Part shown: positions 15,849 through 23,529 of the stretch, piece by piece
Layout: every line of letters begins with the position of its first letter
Position numbering within the stretch: the stretch's first letter is position 1
NCBI GenBank assembly: GCA_002897695.1
Contig: BDTG01000007.1
Coordinates: 1 to 27,723, forward strand
Length of the DNA stretch: 27,723 bases
DNA from: a bacterium BMS3Abin14
Lineage (GTDB): Bacteria; BMS3Abin14
Direction: 5' to 3'
Translations under genes and position numbers: made by a program
The notes under the pieces: model-generated
The model's database searches: none
Told to the model about the DNA's origin: nothing
Seen by the model: only the letters and a program-made list of their open reading frames with translations

Positions 15849-16666
15849 GCAACCCCGTCGTCCCCGTCCCTCCGGCCAGGATTCCGCGGGGGGGGTCCAT
15901 GCTGCCCGACCTTACCTTCCGGGCCATCTACGTGTGGTACCGGGATTTCACCGTCTGGACCACTTTCTACAAAGCCAGCCTCATCGGCAACCTGGGAGAG
16001 CCTCTCCTTTACCTCCTTGCCATGGGGTGGGGACTGGGCAAGATGGTCGGAAGCGTCAACGGTGTACCCTATATCTCCTTCCTGGCGCCCGGTCTCGTGT
16101 GTTCCGCAGCCATGTATGCCGCTACATTCGAATGCACCTTCGGGGCCTTTACCCGCATGACCCGGCAGCTGACCTATGATGCCATCCTGGCCACCCCGGT
16201 CTCCCTGGACGAGATAGTGCTGGGGGAAATCCTCTGGGGAGCCACCAAGAGTTTTTTCTCCGGCACGGCCATGCTTGTGGTCATGGCCCTTTTCGGCCTG
16301 GTCCGAAGTCCGTGGGCCATCCTGGCTCTCCCCCTCGCCTTCATCATCGGCCTGCTCTTTGCCGCGCTGTCCATGATCGTGACCGCAAAATCACCATCGT
16401 ACGATTTCTTCTCCTACTACTTCACTCTGGGAATCGCTCCAATGTTCCTCTTCTCGGGCATCTTCTTTCCCCTCGGGAACCTGCCTGGCTGGGCACAGAC
16501 CTTCGCCTGGTTCCTTCCCCTGACCCACGGCGTGACGGTTAGCAGGGCGCTGTTCATGGGAACTGTTAGCTGGGAAATGCTGGGTGATATTGCCTGGTTG
16601 GCTGTGTTTTTCTGCCTCGCCTTCATGCTCGCCATCAGGGGAATCAGAAAGCGGCTGGTGATGTAA
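15845..16666 (+). CDS. ABC-2 type exporter, membrane subunit (NodJ-like)
   Basis: 273 aa from ATG 15845, which overlaps the ATPase stop. After a soluble Pro-rich N-terminus (about 1-20) come about six hydrophobic segments, including LLYLLAMGWGLGKMVG, a pair around GTAMLVVMALFGLV and AILALPLAFIIGLLFAALSM, and FTLGIAPMFLFSGIFFPLGN. The LFSGIFFPL...LPL motif near the end is typical of ABC-2 membrane proteins of the NodJ/DrrB type. The open frame begins further upstream (15521), but that part is antisense-like overlap with the ATPase gene and is not used. Confidence 0.92.
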   Translation: MSNPVVPVPPARIPRGGSMLPDLTFRAIYVWYRDFTVWTTFYKASLIGNLGEPLLYLLAMGWGLGKMVGSVNGVPYISFLAPGLVCSAAMYAATFECTFGAFTRMTRQLTYDAILATPVSLDEIVLGEILWGATKSFFSGTAMLVVMALFGLVRSPWAILALPLAFIIGLLFAALSMIVTAKSPSYDFFSYYFTLGIAPMFLFSGIFFPLGNLPGWAQTFAWFLPLTHGVTVSRALFMGTVSWEMLGDIAWLAVFFCLAFMLAIRGIRKRLVM

Positions 16667-16670
16667 TAAT

Positions 16671-16761
16671 AGTACCTGGTACCTGGTTCCTAGTGCTTAG
16701 TTAAGTTCAAGTTCAAACCGCACCGTCTCTATAAGATACCAGGAACCAGGTACCAGGCACT
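16671..16761. repeat. Long inverted repeat of TACCTGG units after the exporter genes
   Basis: The arm at 16671-16696 begins AGTACCTGGTACCTGG and pairs, with three mismatches over about 25 bp, with 16735-16761 (ending CCAGGTACCAGGCACT). The loop is about 40 nt. It lies 4 bases past the permease stop, so it may end transcription or stabilise the mRNA. The TACCTGG/ACCAGGT makeup is like REP-type intergenic repeats. Confidence 0.75.
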
Positions 16762-16918
16762 GGGTGCTGGTTTTCCCGGTTAAACCTTTATTCCCCGAAT
16801 GTGTCATAATGGGTGGGAGGTAATGCCCATTTTTTCTCGCGCTCGCTCGTCACGCCGGTACCGTGACTCGCTTACGGCTTTGCGTAAGACAAGGTAATCA
16901 ACTCTATTGGAGGTTGAG

Positions 16919-18268
16919 ATGAAAAAATTGATCCTGATTATTTCGGCCGCCACGATTTTCGCGATGGTCTCCGGCTGCACCACCTACTACGCAGGCCCTC
17001 CTCCCTCACGTTCCTATCCATCCCACCGCTATAACAACAGGCCGGCGACCGTGTTTGTGAGAGTTTCCCGGCCGGACTACCTCGTTCTGGTGCCGGGACT
17101 GTCCGTCTACTTCGTCCCCAACGTCTCGGCCGAAATTTTCTTCTACGGGGAGCGATGGTACTATCGCCTGGGGGCGAAGTGGTACTGGGGAAGCAGTTAC
17201 AGGGGACCGTGGACCTATGAGGAGGTACGGATAATTCCCAGATCCCTCAGACAACTCCCCCGCGACTACAGGACCAGGTACCGCTCAAAATACTACCGCG
17301 TGCCCTACGGCCACTGGAAAAAAAGGCAACAGGAACCTCCCCTCAGGGCACATTACAGACAACCGCCCTATATGTACCGGGTTCCCAATCTCAACATCTA
17401 CATCATTCCCGGCATTTCAGCTGAAATCGTATTTTACAACGGCCGCTGGTACAACCGACACCAGGGTGTATGGTACTCGGGATCCAGCTACTCCGGTCCC
17501 TGGAGATACATAAAAGAGAGTAAGGTCCCCCGAAAACTGTGGGACCTCGGGCCGGACTACCGGAAGGATGTGAGGAGGTACAAAAGAGTCCCCTACGGGG
17601 CGTGGAAGAAACCGGGAGAAAGGGGACAAAAGCCGCGAGTGGGGCGTAAAACGCCTCACCGTGAGGGCCGACCGGTTGCAATACCGAGGAAGTCTTACGG
17701 GAAGACGGAACCCCGGGTTTCAGAAAGAACACCTCCAGTGGTGCTGGCGCCCCGTGGGGAAGAACCCCGGGCCAGGGCCGAAAAAAAACCGTTCCTCGAG
17801 AGAAAGGCCGAGCTGAGGCGGAAAAGGCTGCCCGCCCAACCTGAGACGCCTTCCGTCCAGCTGCCTCCTGAGACCCGCCGGAAACCGGTCAAGCAGAGGC
17901 CTGCTAAACAGAAACCGGGTAAAAACCGAATCGTAAAGAAGCGGGGAACACCGGCCACGCTTCCGGTATTCGATATCAACAGACCCGCCCGGGTCCGCTA
18001 CATGGCCCGAAAAAAGGTTTACTATATCCCCGGGATATCCAGGGACATCCTATATTTCAAGGGCAGTTGGTACCTGCGGAACCGCGGGGCCTGGTATCTG
18101 GGCGGCTCCTTCAGGGGACCGTGGAACCTGATCAGGGGCAAAAAGATCCCCGGGGCGCTGATGTCCCTTCCAAACGATTTCAGGGAGAGACCATTCGAGG
18201 ACGTCCCGTACGGACACTGGAAGAACGGCAAGGAGGGCACATCCCTCACCCAACCGCTCCATGGTTAA
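16919..18268 (+). CDS. Lipoprotein with three WY...GPW...VPYGHWK repeat modules
   Basis: 449 aa. I do not recognise a named family. MKKLILIISAATIFAMVSGC is a lipoprotein signal with lipobox VSGC (Cys20). Three modules follow at about 54-135, 153-231 and 366-437. Each has a hydrophobic PGxS segment (VPGLSVYFVPNVSAEIFFY in the first), RWYYRLGAKWYWGSSYRGPW, a LPRDYR-like stretch and VPYGHWK. Between modules 2 and 3 is a disordered Lys/Arg/Pro-rich linker (about 232-355). Module 3 is the most divergent (SRDILYFKG replaces SAEIFFY). The start is ATG 16919 because TTGGAGGTTGAG directly before it is the ribosome site. The next gene is a shorter paralogue. It is likely anchored in the outer membrane facing the periplasm; function unknown. 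Confidence 0.85.
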   Translation: MKKLILIISAATIFAMVSGCTTYYAGPPPSRSYPSHRYNNRPATVFVRVSRPDYLVLVPGLSVYFVPNVSAEIFFYGERWYYRLGAKWYWGSSYRGPWTYEEVRIIPRSLRQLPRDYRTRYRSKYYRVPYGHWKKRQQEPPLRAHYRQPPYMYRVPNLNIYIIPGISAEIVFYNGRWYNRHQGVWYSGSSYSGPWRYIKESKVPRKLWDLGPDYRKDVRRYKRVPYGAWKKPGERGQKPRVGRKTPHREGRPVAIPRKSYGKTEPRVSERTPPVVLAPRGEEPRARAEKKPFLERKAELRRKRLPAQPETPSVQLPPETRRKPVKQRPAKQKPGKNRIVKKRGTPATLPVFDINRPARVRYMARKKVYYIPGISRDILYFKGSWYLRNRGAWYLGGSFRGPWNLIRGKKIPGALMSLPNDFRERPFEDVPYGHWKNGKEGTSLTQPLHG

Positions 18269-18325
18269 ATCTTCACAGCTTGCCGAGTCGGAGCCTTGGC
18301 GAAGACTGGTAAAACCCTCTTTAAA

Positions 18326-18375
18326 AACCCTGTGTAACGGCCTGTGTAAGGCCGTGCTGTGTTAAATTAGCTTTT
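18326..18375. repeat. Dispersed repeat, copy 2 (inverse of 5523-5574)
   Basis: AACCCTGTGTAAC at 18326-18338 and CTGTGTTAAATTAGCTTTT at 18357-18375 match the reverse complement of the copy in the rdgB-rph spacer. The middle includes a perfect hairpin ACGGCCT-GTGTA-AGGCCGT (18337-18355) not present in copy 1, which may help terminate the upstream lipoprotein transcript. Confidence 0.65.
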
Positions 18376-18395
18376 GTTACGAACCTGCGTGAGAA

Positions 18396-18424
18396 AACTG
18401 TTTTTAGGTACTCATTATTATAAT
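18396..18424 (+). promoter_or_regulatory. Possible promoter of the second lipoprotein
   Basis: A perfect TATAAT -10 box lies at 18419-18424, 25 bases before the ATG at 18449. The -35 position holds AACTGT, which is poor. The leader would be short but contains GAGGAG. Confidence 0.35.
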
Positions 18425-18448
18425 GGACCAAGAGATGAGGAGATGCTT

Positions 18449-19177
18449 ATGAGACGATTTCTGTTTTCGTCAGCAACTATCCTGGCTTTAACTGTGACAG
18501 GCTGTGTTACCTACCAGACGCCCGCGATGCGTTACGGCGGTCCTGGGCCGGCCTACGGTGCACCCCATCCGGTGGTCGTCGTTGCAGAACCCGCCTTCAT
18601 GGCCTTCATCCCCGGCCTGCAGATCTATTTCGTGCCTGACATCTCGGCCGAGATCTTCTTTTATGACGGACGCTGGTACAATCACATCGGCGCCAGGTGG
18701 TACTGGGGAATCAGCTACCGTGGACCCTGGAATTTCGCTGAGGTGAGGGTCGTCCCTGTCCCCTTGAGAAAACTGCCGCGGGACTACAGAACCCGTTTTC
18801 GCTCGGGCCGGTACCGCGTTCCCTACGAACACTGGAAGGAACGGGCCTGGGAGACCCCGCCGCCGGACCATCACAGAATGCCGTCTTTCCTCTACCGTGT
18901 ACCCGGCCCCAACGTCTATGTAGTCCCCGGAGTGTCCGCCGAGATCGTCTTTTATAACGGCGGCTGGTACAACCGCTTCAAGGGCATATGGTACGCGGGT
19001 TCCAGCCGCACTGGGCCGTGGAACTTCATCGGTGAGGGCAAGATCCCCAGAAAACTTTGGGAGCTGCCTTCGGATTACCGCAAGAGGCCCGAAAAGTACG
19101 AGCGGGTTCCCTATGACAAGTGGGAGAAAAAACACAAAAAGAGGAAGGGAAAGCGCGAAGACGACGAGGATGATTAA
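18449..19177 (+). CDS. Lipoprotein with two WY...GPW...VPYGHWK repeat modules (paralogue)
   Basis: 242 aa. MRRFLFSSATILALTVTGC is a lipoprotein signal (lipobox VTGC, Cys19). Modules lie at about 50-130 and 149-227 and correspond in order to modules 1 and 2 of the preceding lipoprotein, for example FYDGRWYNHIGARWYWG...RGPW and FYNGGWYNRFKGIWYAG...TGPW. The end is strongly charged (KKHKKRKGKREDDEDD). Start: ATG 18449 has GAGGAG six bases upstream; the frame upstream of it (from 18374) is not used. It probably arose by duplication of the neighbour, followed by gain or loss of the third module and basic linker. Function unknown; surface or periplasmic binding is a guess. Confidence 0.85.
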   Translation: MRRFLFSSATILALTVTGCVTYQTPAMRYGGPGPAYGAPHPVVVVAEPAFMAFIPGLQIYFVPDISAEIFFYDGRWYNHIGARWYWGISYRGPWNFAEVRVVPVPLRKLPRDYRTRFRSGRYRVPYEHWKERAWETPPPDHHRMPSFLYRVPGPNVYVVPGVSAEIVFYNGGWYNRFKGIWYAGSSRTGPWNFIGEGKIPRKLWELPSDYRKRPEKYERVPYDKWEKKHKKRKGKREDDEDD

Positions 19178-19442
19178 AAGAGAGTTTGAGAGTTTGAAGT
19201 TGCAGGCGTAAAACTATTCTCTCGCCCGCTCTCTGCTGTCGCTCAAGCCGCAAAGTACGCAAAAGAGGATTTGGGGTTGTTACCTTATGGCCCCAAGGCA
19301 ACTGGTTTCTCACAAGGACGCGGAGCACGCGGAGAAGAGATTAGGGAAGAAACATTAACCCCTGGTTTTGGTTCCCCTCTGTGACCTCTGCGTTCTCTAG
19401 CGAGTGCAAGCGAACGGGCGTGAGGAAAAGGGTTTCGCAGCC
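19178..19442. other. Gene-free spacer with CGCGGAG/CTCTGCG repeat
   Basis: No supported gene. An ACAAGGACGCGGAGCACG segment (about 19311-19336) and CCTCTGTGACCTCTGCGTTC (about 19376-19397) form a loose inverted pair of a repeat type widespread in such genomes. The tRNA-Phe promoter follows. Confidence 0.5.
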
Positions 19443-19471
19443 TTGACACAAAGCCCCTTTTGGACTAGATA
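19443..19471 (+). promoter_or_regulatory. Sigma-70-type promoter of tRNA-Phe
   Basis: A perfect TTGACA (19443-19448), a 17-nt spacer and TAGATA (19466-19471) place the start near 19478, about 35 bases before the tRNA. This is the best promoter match in the window. Confidence 0.75.
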
Positions 19472-19512
19472 GATATTTCCCATTGTCATAGAAGTTGGGA
19501 GTATTTACATAT

Positions 19513-19588
<76 letters not shown>

Positions 19589-19591
19589 GTT

Positions 19592-19642
19592 ACAAAACTC
19601 AGATCCCAGGTCGAAATATCGGCTTGGGATCGTTAGTTTTGT
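19592..19642 (+). terminator. Hairpin downstream of tRNA-Phe
   Basis: ACAAAACT...GATCCCA (19592-19608) pairs with TGGGATC...AGTTTTGT (19625-19642), with small internal bulges and a 16-nt loop. Four bases after the tRNA CCA, it probably ends the tRNA transcript, although there is no long T run beyond it. Confidence 0.55.
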
Positions 19643-19657
19643 GCTGCCACGCCGAAG

Positions 19658-19800
19658 TTACGCTGCCGGCGCCTTTCTTATCTTGTCCTTCTCCCTGGGC
19701 CAGAACTCCCTCCTGGCTTTACGCAGGTCGCGCTCAGCCTGGAGCCCCATCCAGAACTCCGGAGTCATGCCGAATTACTCGCCCAGCCGCATACCAGTCC
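19658..19800 (-). pseudogene. Relic of a HigA-type antitoxin (C-terminal part)
   Basis: The minus strand reads MRLGE, a TAA (19775-19777), then FGMTPEFWMGLQAERDLRKA, continuing to KIRKAPAA and TAA at 19658. The phrase ALRLxxYFGxxPEFWxxLQxxYDLR is the hallmark of the C-terminal half of HigA/VapI-type HTH antitoxins, so Tyr-to-stop and N-terminal loss are inferred. The upstream HTH half cannot be found in the same frame and no toxin gene is seen. It lies just after tRNA-Phe, a usual landing place for mobile DNA. Confidence 0.55.
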
Positions 19801-19966
19801 TCCTTGTCGAAACCGGTTATCCTCAGGCAGATTCGGGGCCAGAAACCAAGATCGGCAAGTTATCGTTGACCTCCTATTATCCCGGAGGATACCATCAAGA
19901 TCGCCTGAATGTGGAATGCGCAATAACTAAACAACCTAACTACTTCCGCAGGGAAAGGGGAAAGCC

Positions 19967-20965
19967 ATGAAAACCGACCTCTCCGCCAATGACATCCAGC
20001 AGATCGCACGCGGCTTTTCCAGCGCCCGGATTCTTCTCACCGGGGTTGAGCTGAACATATTCACTCTCCTCTCGGAAGAGCCTCTCCCGGCGGTTGAGGT
20101 CGTGGACAGGCTGAAGTCCGACCTCAGGGCAACGACCATATTCCTTGATGCTCTAACTGCCATGGACCTGCTGATAAAGAAGAACGGTGCCTACCGGACC
20201 GACCCTGCCCTGCTCCCCCTGCTGACAACGGAATCTGAGGAGTCCATCCTGCCGGGGCTGAGACACAGCGCCCACCTGTGGAAAACCTGGTCTCACCTTA
20301 CCGACGTTGTGCTTGAGGGAGGACCGGCAAAGAGAGAGGAGGAGGACCGCGGCGATCGCGTCAGCTCCTTTATCGGGGCCATGCATATCATCTCCTCGCG
20401 GGCGGCCCCGGACATAGTCAAGGCCATTTCCCCCGAGAATGCGAGGGCGCTCATCGACGTGGGGGGGGCTTCCGGTTCATATACCATAGAGTTTTTGAAA
20501 ACGGTTCCCGGCCTGCGGGCGACTCTGTTCGACCTGCCGGACGTGATACCCATGGCCCGTGAGCGGCTCACCGAGCAGGGCCTCATTGACAGGGTGTCCC
20601 TGGTCCCCGGCGACTTCAACGAGGACAACCTTCCAGGCGGTCACGACCTTGCGTTTCTCTCCGCCATCATCCACCAGAACAGCCCCGGACAGAACTTGGC
20701 GCTGTATAAAAATGTCTACAACGCCCTGGCCCCCGGTGGACGGGTCATAGTCAGGGATTACGCCATGTCCGTCGACCGCGTGCAGCCTGCCTCGGGAGCG
20801 TTGTTCGCCGTCAACATGCTGGTCAATACGGAAAGCGGCAACAGCTATACCTTCGAAGAGATCCAGGGGGGGCTGGAAGAGGCGAGGTTCGAGAGGGTAA
20901 AGCTCCTCCAGGAAAGCGGAATGTATTCACTGGTTGAAGGGTTCAAACCACCTCTGGGGAGGTGA
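19967..20965 (+). CDS. SAM-dependent O-methyltransferase (family 2, winged-helix type)
   Basis: 332 aa. The N-terminal 100 residues form a winged-helix dimerisation domain (ILLTGVELNIFTLLSE...LRATTIFLDALTAMDLL...YRTDP). The SAM domain has LIDVGGASGSYTIEFLK (162-178), LFDLPDVIPMARE (188-200) and GDFNEDNLPGGHDL. SAIIHQNSPGQN (232-243) takes the place of the usual L-H-x-W-x-D, keeping the His. It resembles plant-type and bacterial small-molecule O-methyltransferases (CrtF/BchU-like, acetylserotonin MT-like). The substrate is unknown. A purine-rich GGGAAAGGGGAAAG precedes the ATG. The downstream EamA gene begins one base after its stop, suggesting a methylate-and-transport pair. Confidence 0.88.
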   Translation: MKTDLSANDIQQIARGFSSARILLTGVELNIFTLLSEEPLPAVEVVDRLKSDLRATTIFLDALTAMDLLIKKNGAYRTDPALLPLLTTESEESILPGLRHSAHLWKTWSHLTDVVLEGGPAKREEEDRGDRVSSFIGAMHIISSRAAPDIVKAISPENARALIDVGGASGSYTIEFLKTVPGLRATLFDLPDVIPMARERLTEQGLIDRVSLVPGDFNEDNLPGGHDLAFLSAIIHQNSPGQNLALYKNVYNALAPGGRVIVRDYAMSVDRVQPASGALFAVNMLVNTESGNSYTFEEIQGGLEEARFERVKLLQESGMYSLVEGFKPPLGR

Positions 20966-20966
20966 A

Positions 20967-21869
20967 ATGCCGGCGAGACCCAAAAACAGCATTCCCGTCA
21001 GCGGGGCAGCGCTGCTGATACTGGTTTGCCTCGTCTGGGGCGGCAACATGGTCAGCATCAAGTTCAGCAACCAGGGCGTTCCCCCAATGATCGCGGCCAC
21101 CATCCGGTCCGCCGTGGCGGCCTCCCTGCTGTGGGGTCTCGTCGCATTGAGAGGGAAGTCGGTCTGGCTGAAGGGGCAGGATCTGAAGTACGGCGTTACC
21201 ATCGGCGTTCTGTTCGGCTTCGATTTCCTTTTTCTCTACTGGGGAACGGCCTTCACAATCGCTTCCCGGGCAATTATCTTCCTCTATACCCACTCCATAT
21301 GGGCGGCACTGGGAGCCCACTTCTTTCTGGAGGGGGACCGCCTGACCCCGGTCAAGACATCCGGACTCATACTCGCCTTCATCGGGGTGGTCTCGGTTTT
21401 CGGTGTCAGATCCGCACACCTACCACCCCACTACTGGATCGGCGACCTGATGGAGGTAGTTGCCGCCCTTTTCTGGGCGACCACCACCCTTTACATCAAG
21501 AGGGTATCCGGGAAGCGCCCCATCGATCACTATCAGACCCTGTTTGCCCAGCTGTTTTTCTCGATACCCGTCCTGATCCTGGGCTGGCTCCTCCTTGACC
21601 TCGGCAAGCCGGTGACCCTCACCGGACCTGTGATAGGGGCGCTTCTTTACCAGACCCTTATCGTGGCATTTTTCAGCTACATACTGTGGTTCTGGATGAT
21701 CCACACATACCCGGTTAGCCGTCTTGCCGCCTTCATATTTCTGGCGCCCCTGTTCGGGGTCCTGCTGGGAGGAATCCTGCAGGGGGATCCTCTGCCCTTC
21801 CAGCTATGGCTCGGATTGGGGTGTGTGGCGAGTGGAATCTACCTGGTCAATCGGCCCCAGCCGGCCTGA
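20967..21869 (+). CDS. EamA/DMT-family transporter
   Basis: 300 aa and about ten membrane segments in two EamA repeats: LLILVCLVWGGNMVSIKF at the start of repeat 1 and GDLMEVVAALFWATTTLYIK at the start of repeat 2. Members export metabolites, amino acids or nucleotides across the inner membrane; the substrate here is not predictable. Start: ATG 20967 with GGGGAGGTGA directly upstream, although the frame opens earlier inside the methyltransferase gene. It follows the methyltransferase with a one-base gap. Its last 31 bases overlap the convergent second EamA gene. Confidence 0.9.
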   Translation: MPARPKNSIPVSGAALLILVCLVWGGNMVSIKFSNQGVPPMIAATIRSAVAASLLWGLVALRGKSVWLKGQDLKYGVTIGVLFGFDFLFLYWGTAFTIASRAIIFLYTHSIWAALGAHFFLEGDRLTPVKTSGLILAFIGVVSVFGVRSAHLPPHYWIGDLMEVVAALFWATTTLYIKRVSGKRPIDHYQTLFAQLFFSIPVLILGWLLLDLGKPVTLTGPVIGALLYQTLIVAFFSYILWFWMIHTYPVSRLAAFIFLAPLFGVLLGGILQGDPLPFQLWLGLGCVASGIYLVNRPQPA

Positions 21870-22783
21870 CTTAACCAGACACCGGCCAGAACGCACAGGG
21901 TCGCCGCGATCTGACCGCTGTTAAGGGTTTCCCCGAGGAGCTTCCAACCGAGGAAAACCGCCACCACAGGGATGAGGTTGACGAAGGCCGCCGCGTGATT
22001 GGCCGGGATGCGGGAAAGTCCGAAGTTGTAAAGGCCGTATGCCCCCAGAGTCACGAATGCGCCCAGATAGAGGAGAGCCAGAATTTCGCCGACCCCGATG
22101 GCAGCTGCCCGTCCATCCAGAAGGGGAAAAGCGCCCGGCAGGAAAAAAACGGCCCCGGTTACAATCTGGAGGGCCGTAAGGGTCCAGGGGCTGTACCACT
22201 CGCTGAGCCGCTTGACCAGCAGGACGTAACCCGCGGCCGATACCATGGCCCCAAACTCCAGCACGTTTCCCAGAACCGGGTTCATGGCCGCCGCGCTCGG
22301 ATCACCTGCCATGGTCAGCCAGACCACTCCTCCCAGCGATAAACACAGCCCGAAAACGGTGGCCCTTGACACCCTCTCACCCAGAGCAAAATTTGCGCCA
22401 AAAGCCACCATGAGGGGAAGGGATGCCGATATTACCCCCGCCTGTGAGGAGCTGGTAAATCTCAGGGCGTTAGCCTCGAAAATGAAGTACAGGCATGGTT
22501 CGAAAATAACGAAAAGGATGAGGAGTTTCCAGTCTCCGGGTCGGTAATGAAGCGGCGGAAACCTGCGTGCCAGGGGCAAAATTATAACAAGAGCCACTGC
22601 CATACGGATCCAGATCACCGTCCACGGCCCAAGGGCCGCTATGGTCACTTTCATGGCCGCGAAGGAACCGCCCCATAAAAGCATCGCGGCCAGTATGGCC
22701 GCTATGGGAAGCACTGTGCCTGTTGAATGAGTGGTCCGCAAGCCCTTCCCCTCTCCAGTGATGACAGGCCGTAAAAAGTCCAT
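21839..22783 (-). CDS. EamA/DMT-family transporter, convergent to the first
   Basis: 314 aa from ATG 22783, with ten hydrophobic segments in two EamA repeats (AAILAAMLLWGGSFAAMKVT in repeat 1; VLEFGAMVSAAGYVLLVKRL in repeat 2). It is only distantly similar to the neighbour, so this is not a fresh duplication. Start doubt: ATG 22783 has no ribosome site and sits within an 11-bp inverted repeat, whereas TTG 22741 has GGAGAGGGGAAGG upstream and would still keep every membrane segment. The 3' ends of the two EamA genes overlap by 31 bp tail to tail. Substrate unknown. Confidence 0.88.
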   Translation of the reverse strand: MDFLRPVITGEGKGLRTTHSTGTVLPIAAILAAMLLWGGSFAAMKVTIAALGPWTVIWIRMAVALVIILPLARRFPPLHYRPGDWKLLILFVIFEPCLYFIFEANALRFTSSSQAGVISASLPLMVAFGANFALGERVSRATVFGLCLSLGGVVWLTMAGDPSAAAMNPVLGNVLEFGAMVSAAGYVLLVKRLSEWYSPWTLTALQIVTGAVFFLPGAFPLLDGRAAAIGVGEILALLYLGAFVTLGAYGLYNFGLSRIPANHAAAFVNLIPVVAVFLGWKLLGETLNSGQIAATLCVLAGVWLSQAGWGRLTR

Positions 22784-22811
22784 TGATGATGTTGTGGAAA
22801 ATCATCAATGG
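22780..22811. repeat. 11-bp perfect inverted repeat over the EamA start codon
   Basis: CCATTGATGAT (22780-22790) and ATCATCAATGG (22801-22811) are exact inverse copies with a 10-bp spacer. The left arm contains the ATG of the minus-strand EamA gene. It could be a repressor operator or an mRNA hairpin hiding that ATG. Confidence 0.6.
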
Positions 22812-22855
22812 TCGGTTATCACAACCGGAGAGGCGTGGAAAGGGAATTCGTGAAA

Positions 22856-23222
22856 TTATTTGACAGTTTCGGCGTTGTCGCCCCAGATTCGTTTTAGATA
22901 TTTGTCGCGGCCGGAACCCCAACGGTAGTATTTGTACCGGATCGGATTTTTTCGATAGTAGTCCCGGTGGTACTCCTCGGCAGGCCAGAACCTCCCCGCG
23001 GGAACAATCCGGGTAACGATAGGCCCGTTAAACCTCCCCGAATCCTCCGGCGAACGTGGCCACAGCGAGACCGTCCCTTCTCTGTGTGCCGGTCATTGGA
23101 CTTCCCTCCATGTCAGCGGATATGGCCGCTGAGGTCCACAGGACTGCGACCGCTATGAAAGCGGCAACAACAAGACAGAAGGTCAGGACCGTTGCAGGCC
23201 TGGTTTTACTTTTATCTTCCAT
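22856..23222 (-). pseudogene. msrA: msrA pseudogene (internal deletion)
   Basis: Peptide methionine-S-sulfoxide reductase, here broken. The N-terminal part from ATG 23222 has an export signal (TVLTFCLVVAAFIAVAVLW) and then LAVATFAGG, which in MsrA immediately precedes the catalytic C-F-W-C, followed here by FGEV and a stop at 23028. In another frame the next codons read [20 protein letters not shown], then [19 protein letters not shown] and [15 protein letters not shown], the unmistakable MsrA C-terminus, ending at TAA 22856. About 100 residues including the active-site Cys are missing at the junction and the frame is shifted. The original protein would have been periplasmic. Confidence 0.85.
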
Positions 23223-23529
23223 TGTGTAAGTTTAACCATGTTTTCCCGAAATGCCGGCTCATCCCTTCCTCCCCATTATCTCGAGACGGTCCCCAAACCC
23301 TTTAAGAATCTTATCCCGGCGCAACTCAATTCCAAATATCCATCCGTCAAGCAGTGAAAAAACCCTTTTACCATTCAAATAGTGGTGTAAATATTCAATG
23401 TCTGCATTTTATACTTGACAAAAAAAATAAATTAAAGCAAAAGGATCATACCCTATTGGTTGGGAAACAATGAAGGTGGCTATTTTATAGTACCGTGATT
23501 TTGCGTGATTATCGGAGGGAGGTGGTACC
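23223..23529. other. AT-rich spacer before the Cys-rich ORF
   Basis: About 300 bp without a supported gene. It contains -10-like boxes TATACT (23410-23415) and TATAGT (23486-23491) and an isolated TTGACA (23415-23420), but no well-spaced pair. It probably holds the promoter for the small ORF and sulfurtransferase. Confidence 0.45.

Noticed and set aside
22470-22922. 150-codon minus-strand open frame across the EamA start and msrA end
   Set aside because: Overlaps the EamA coding region in the wrong frame and the real msrA C-terminal reading; composition is not protein-like.
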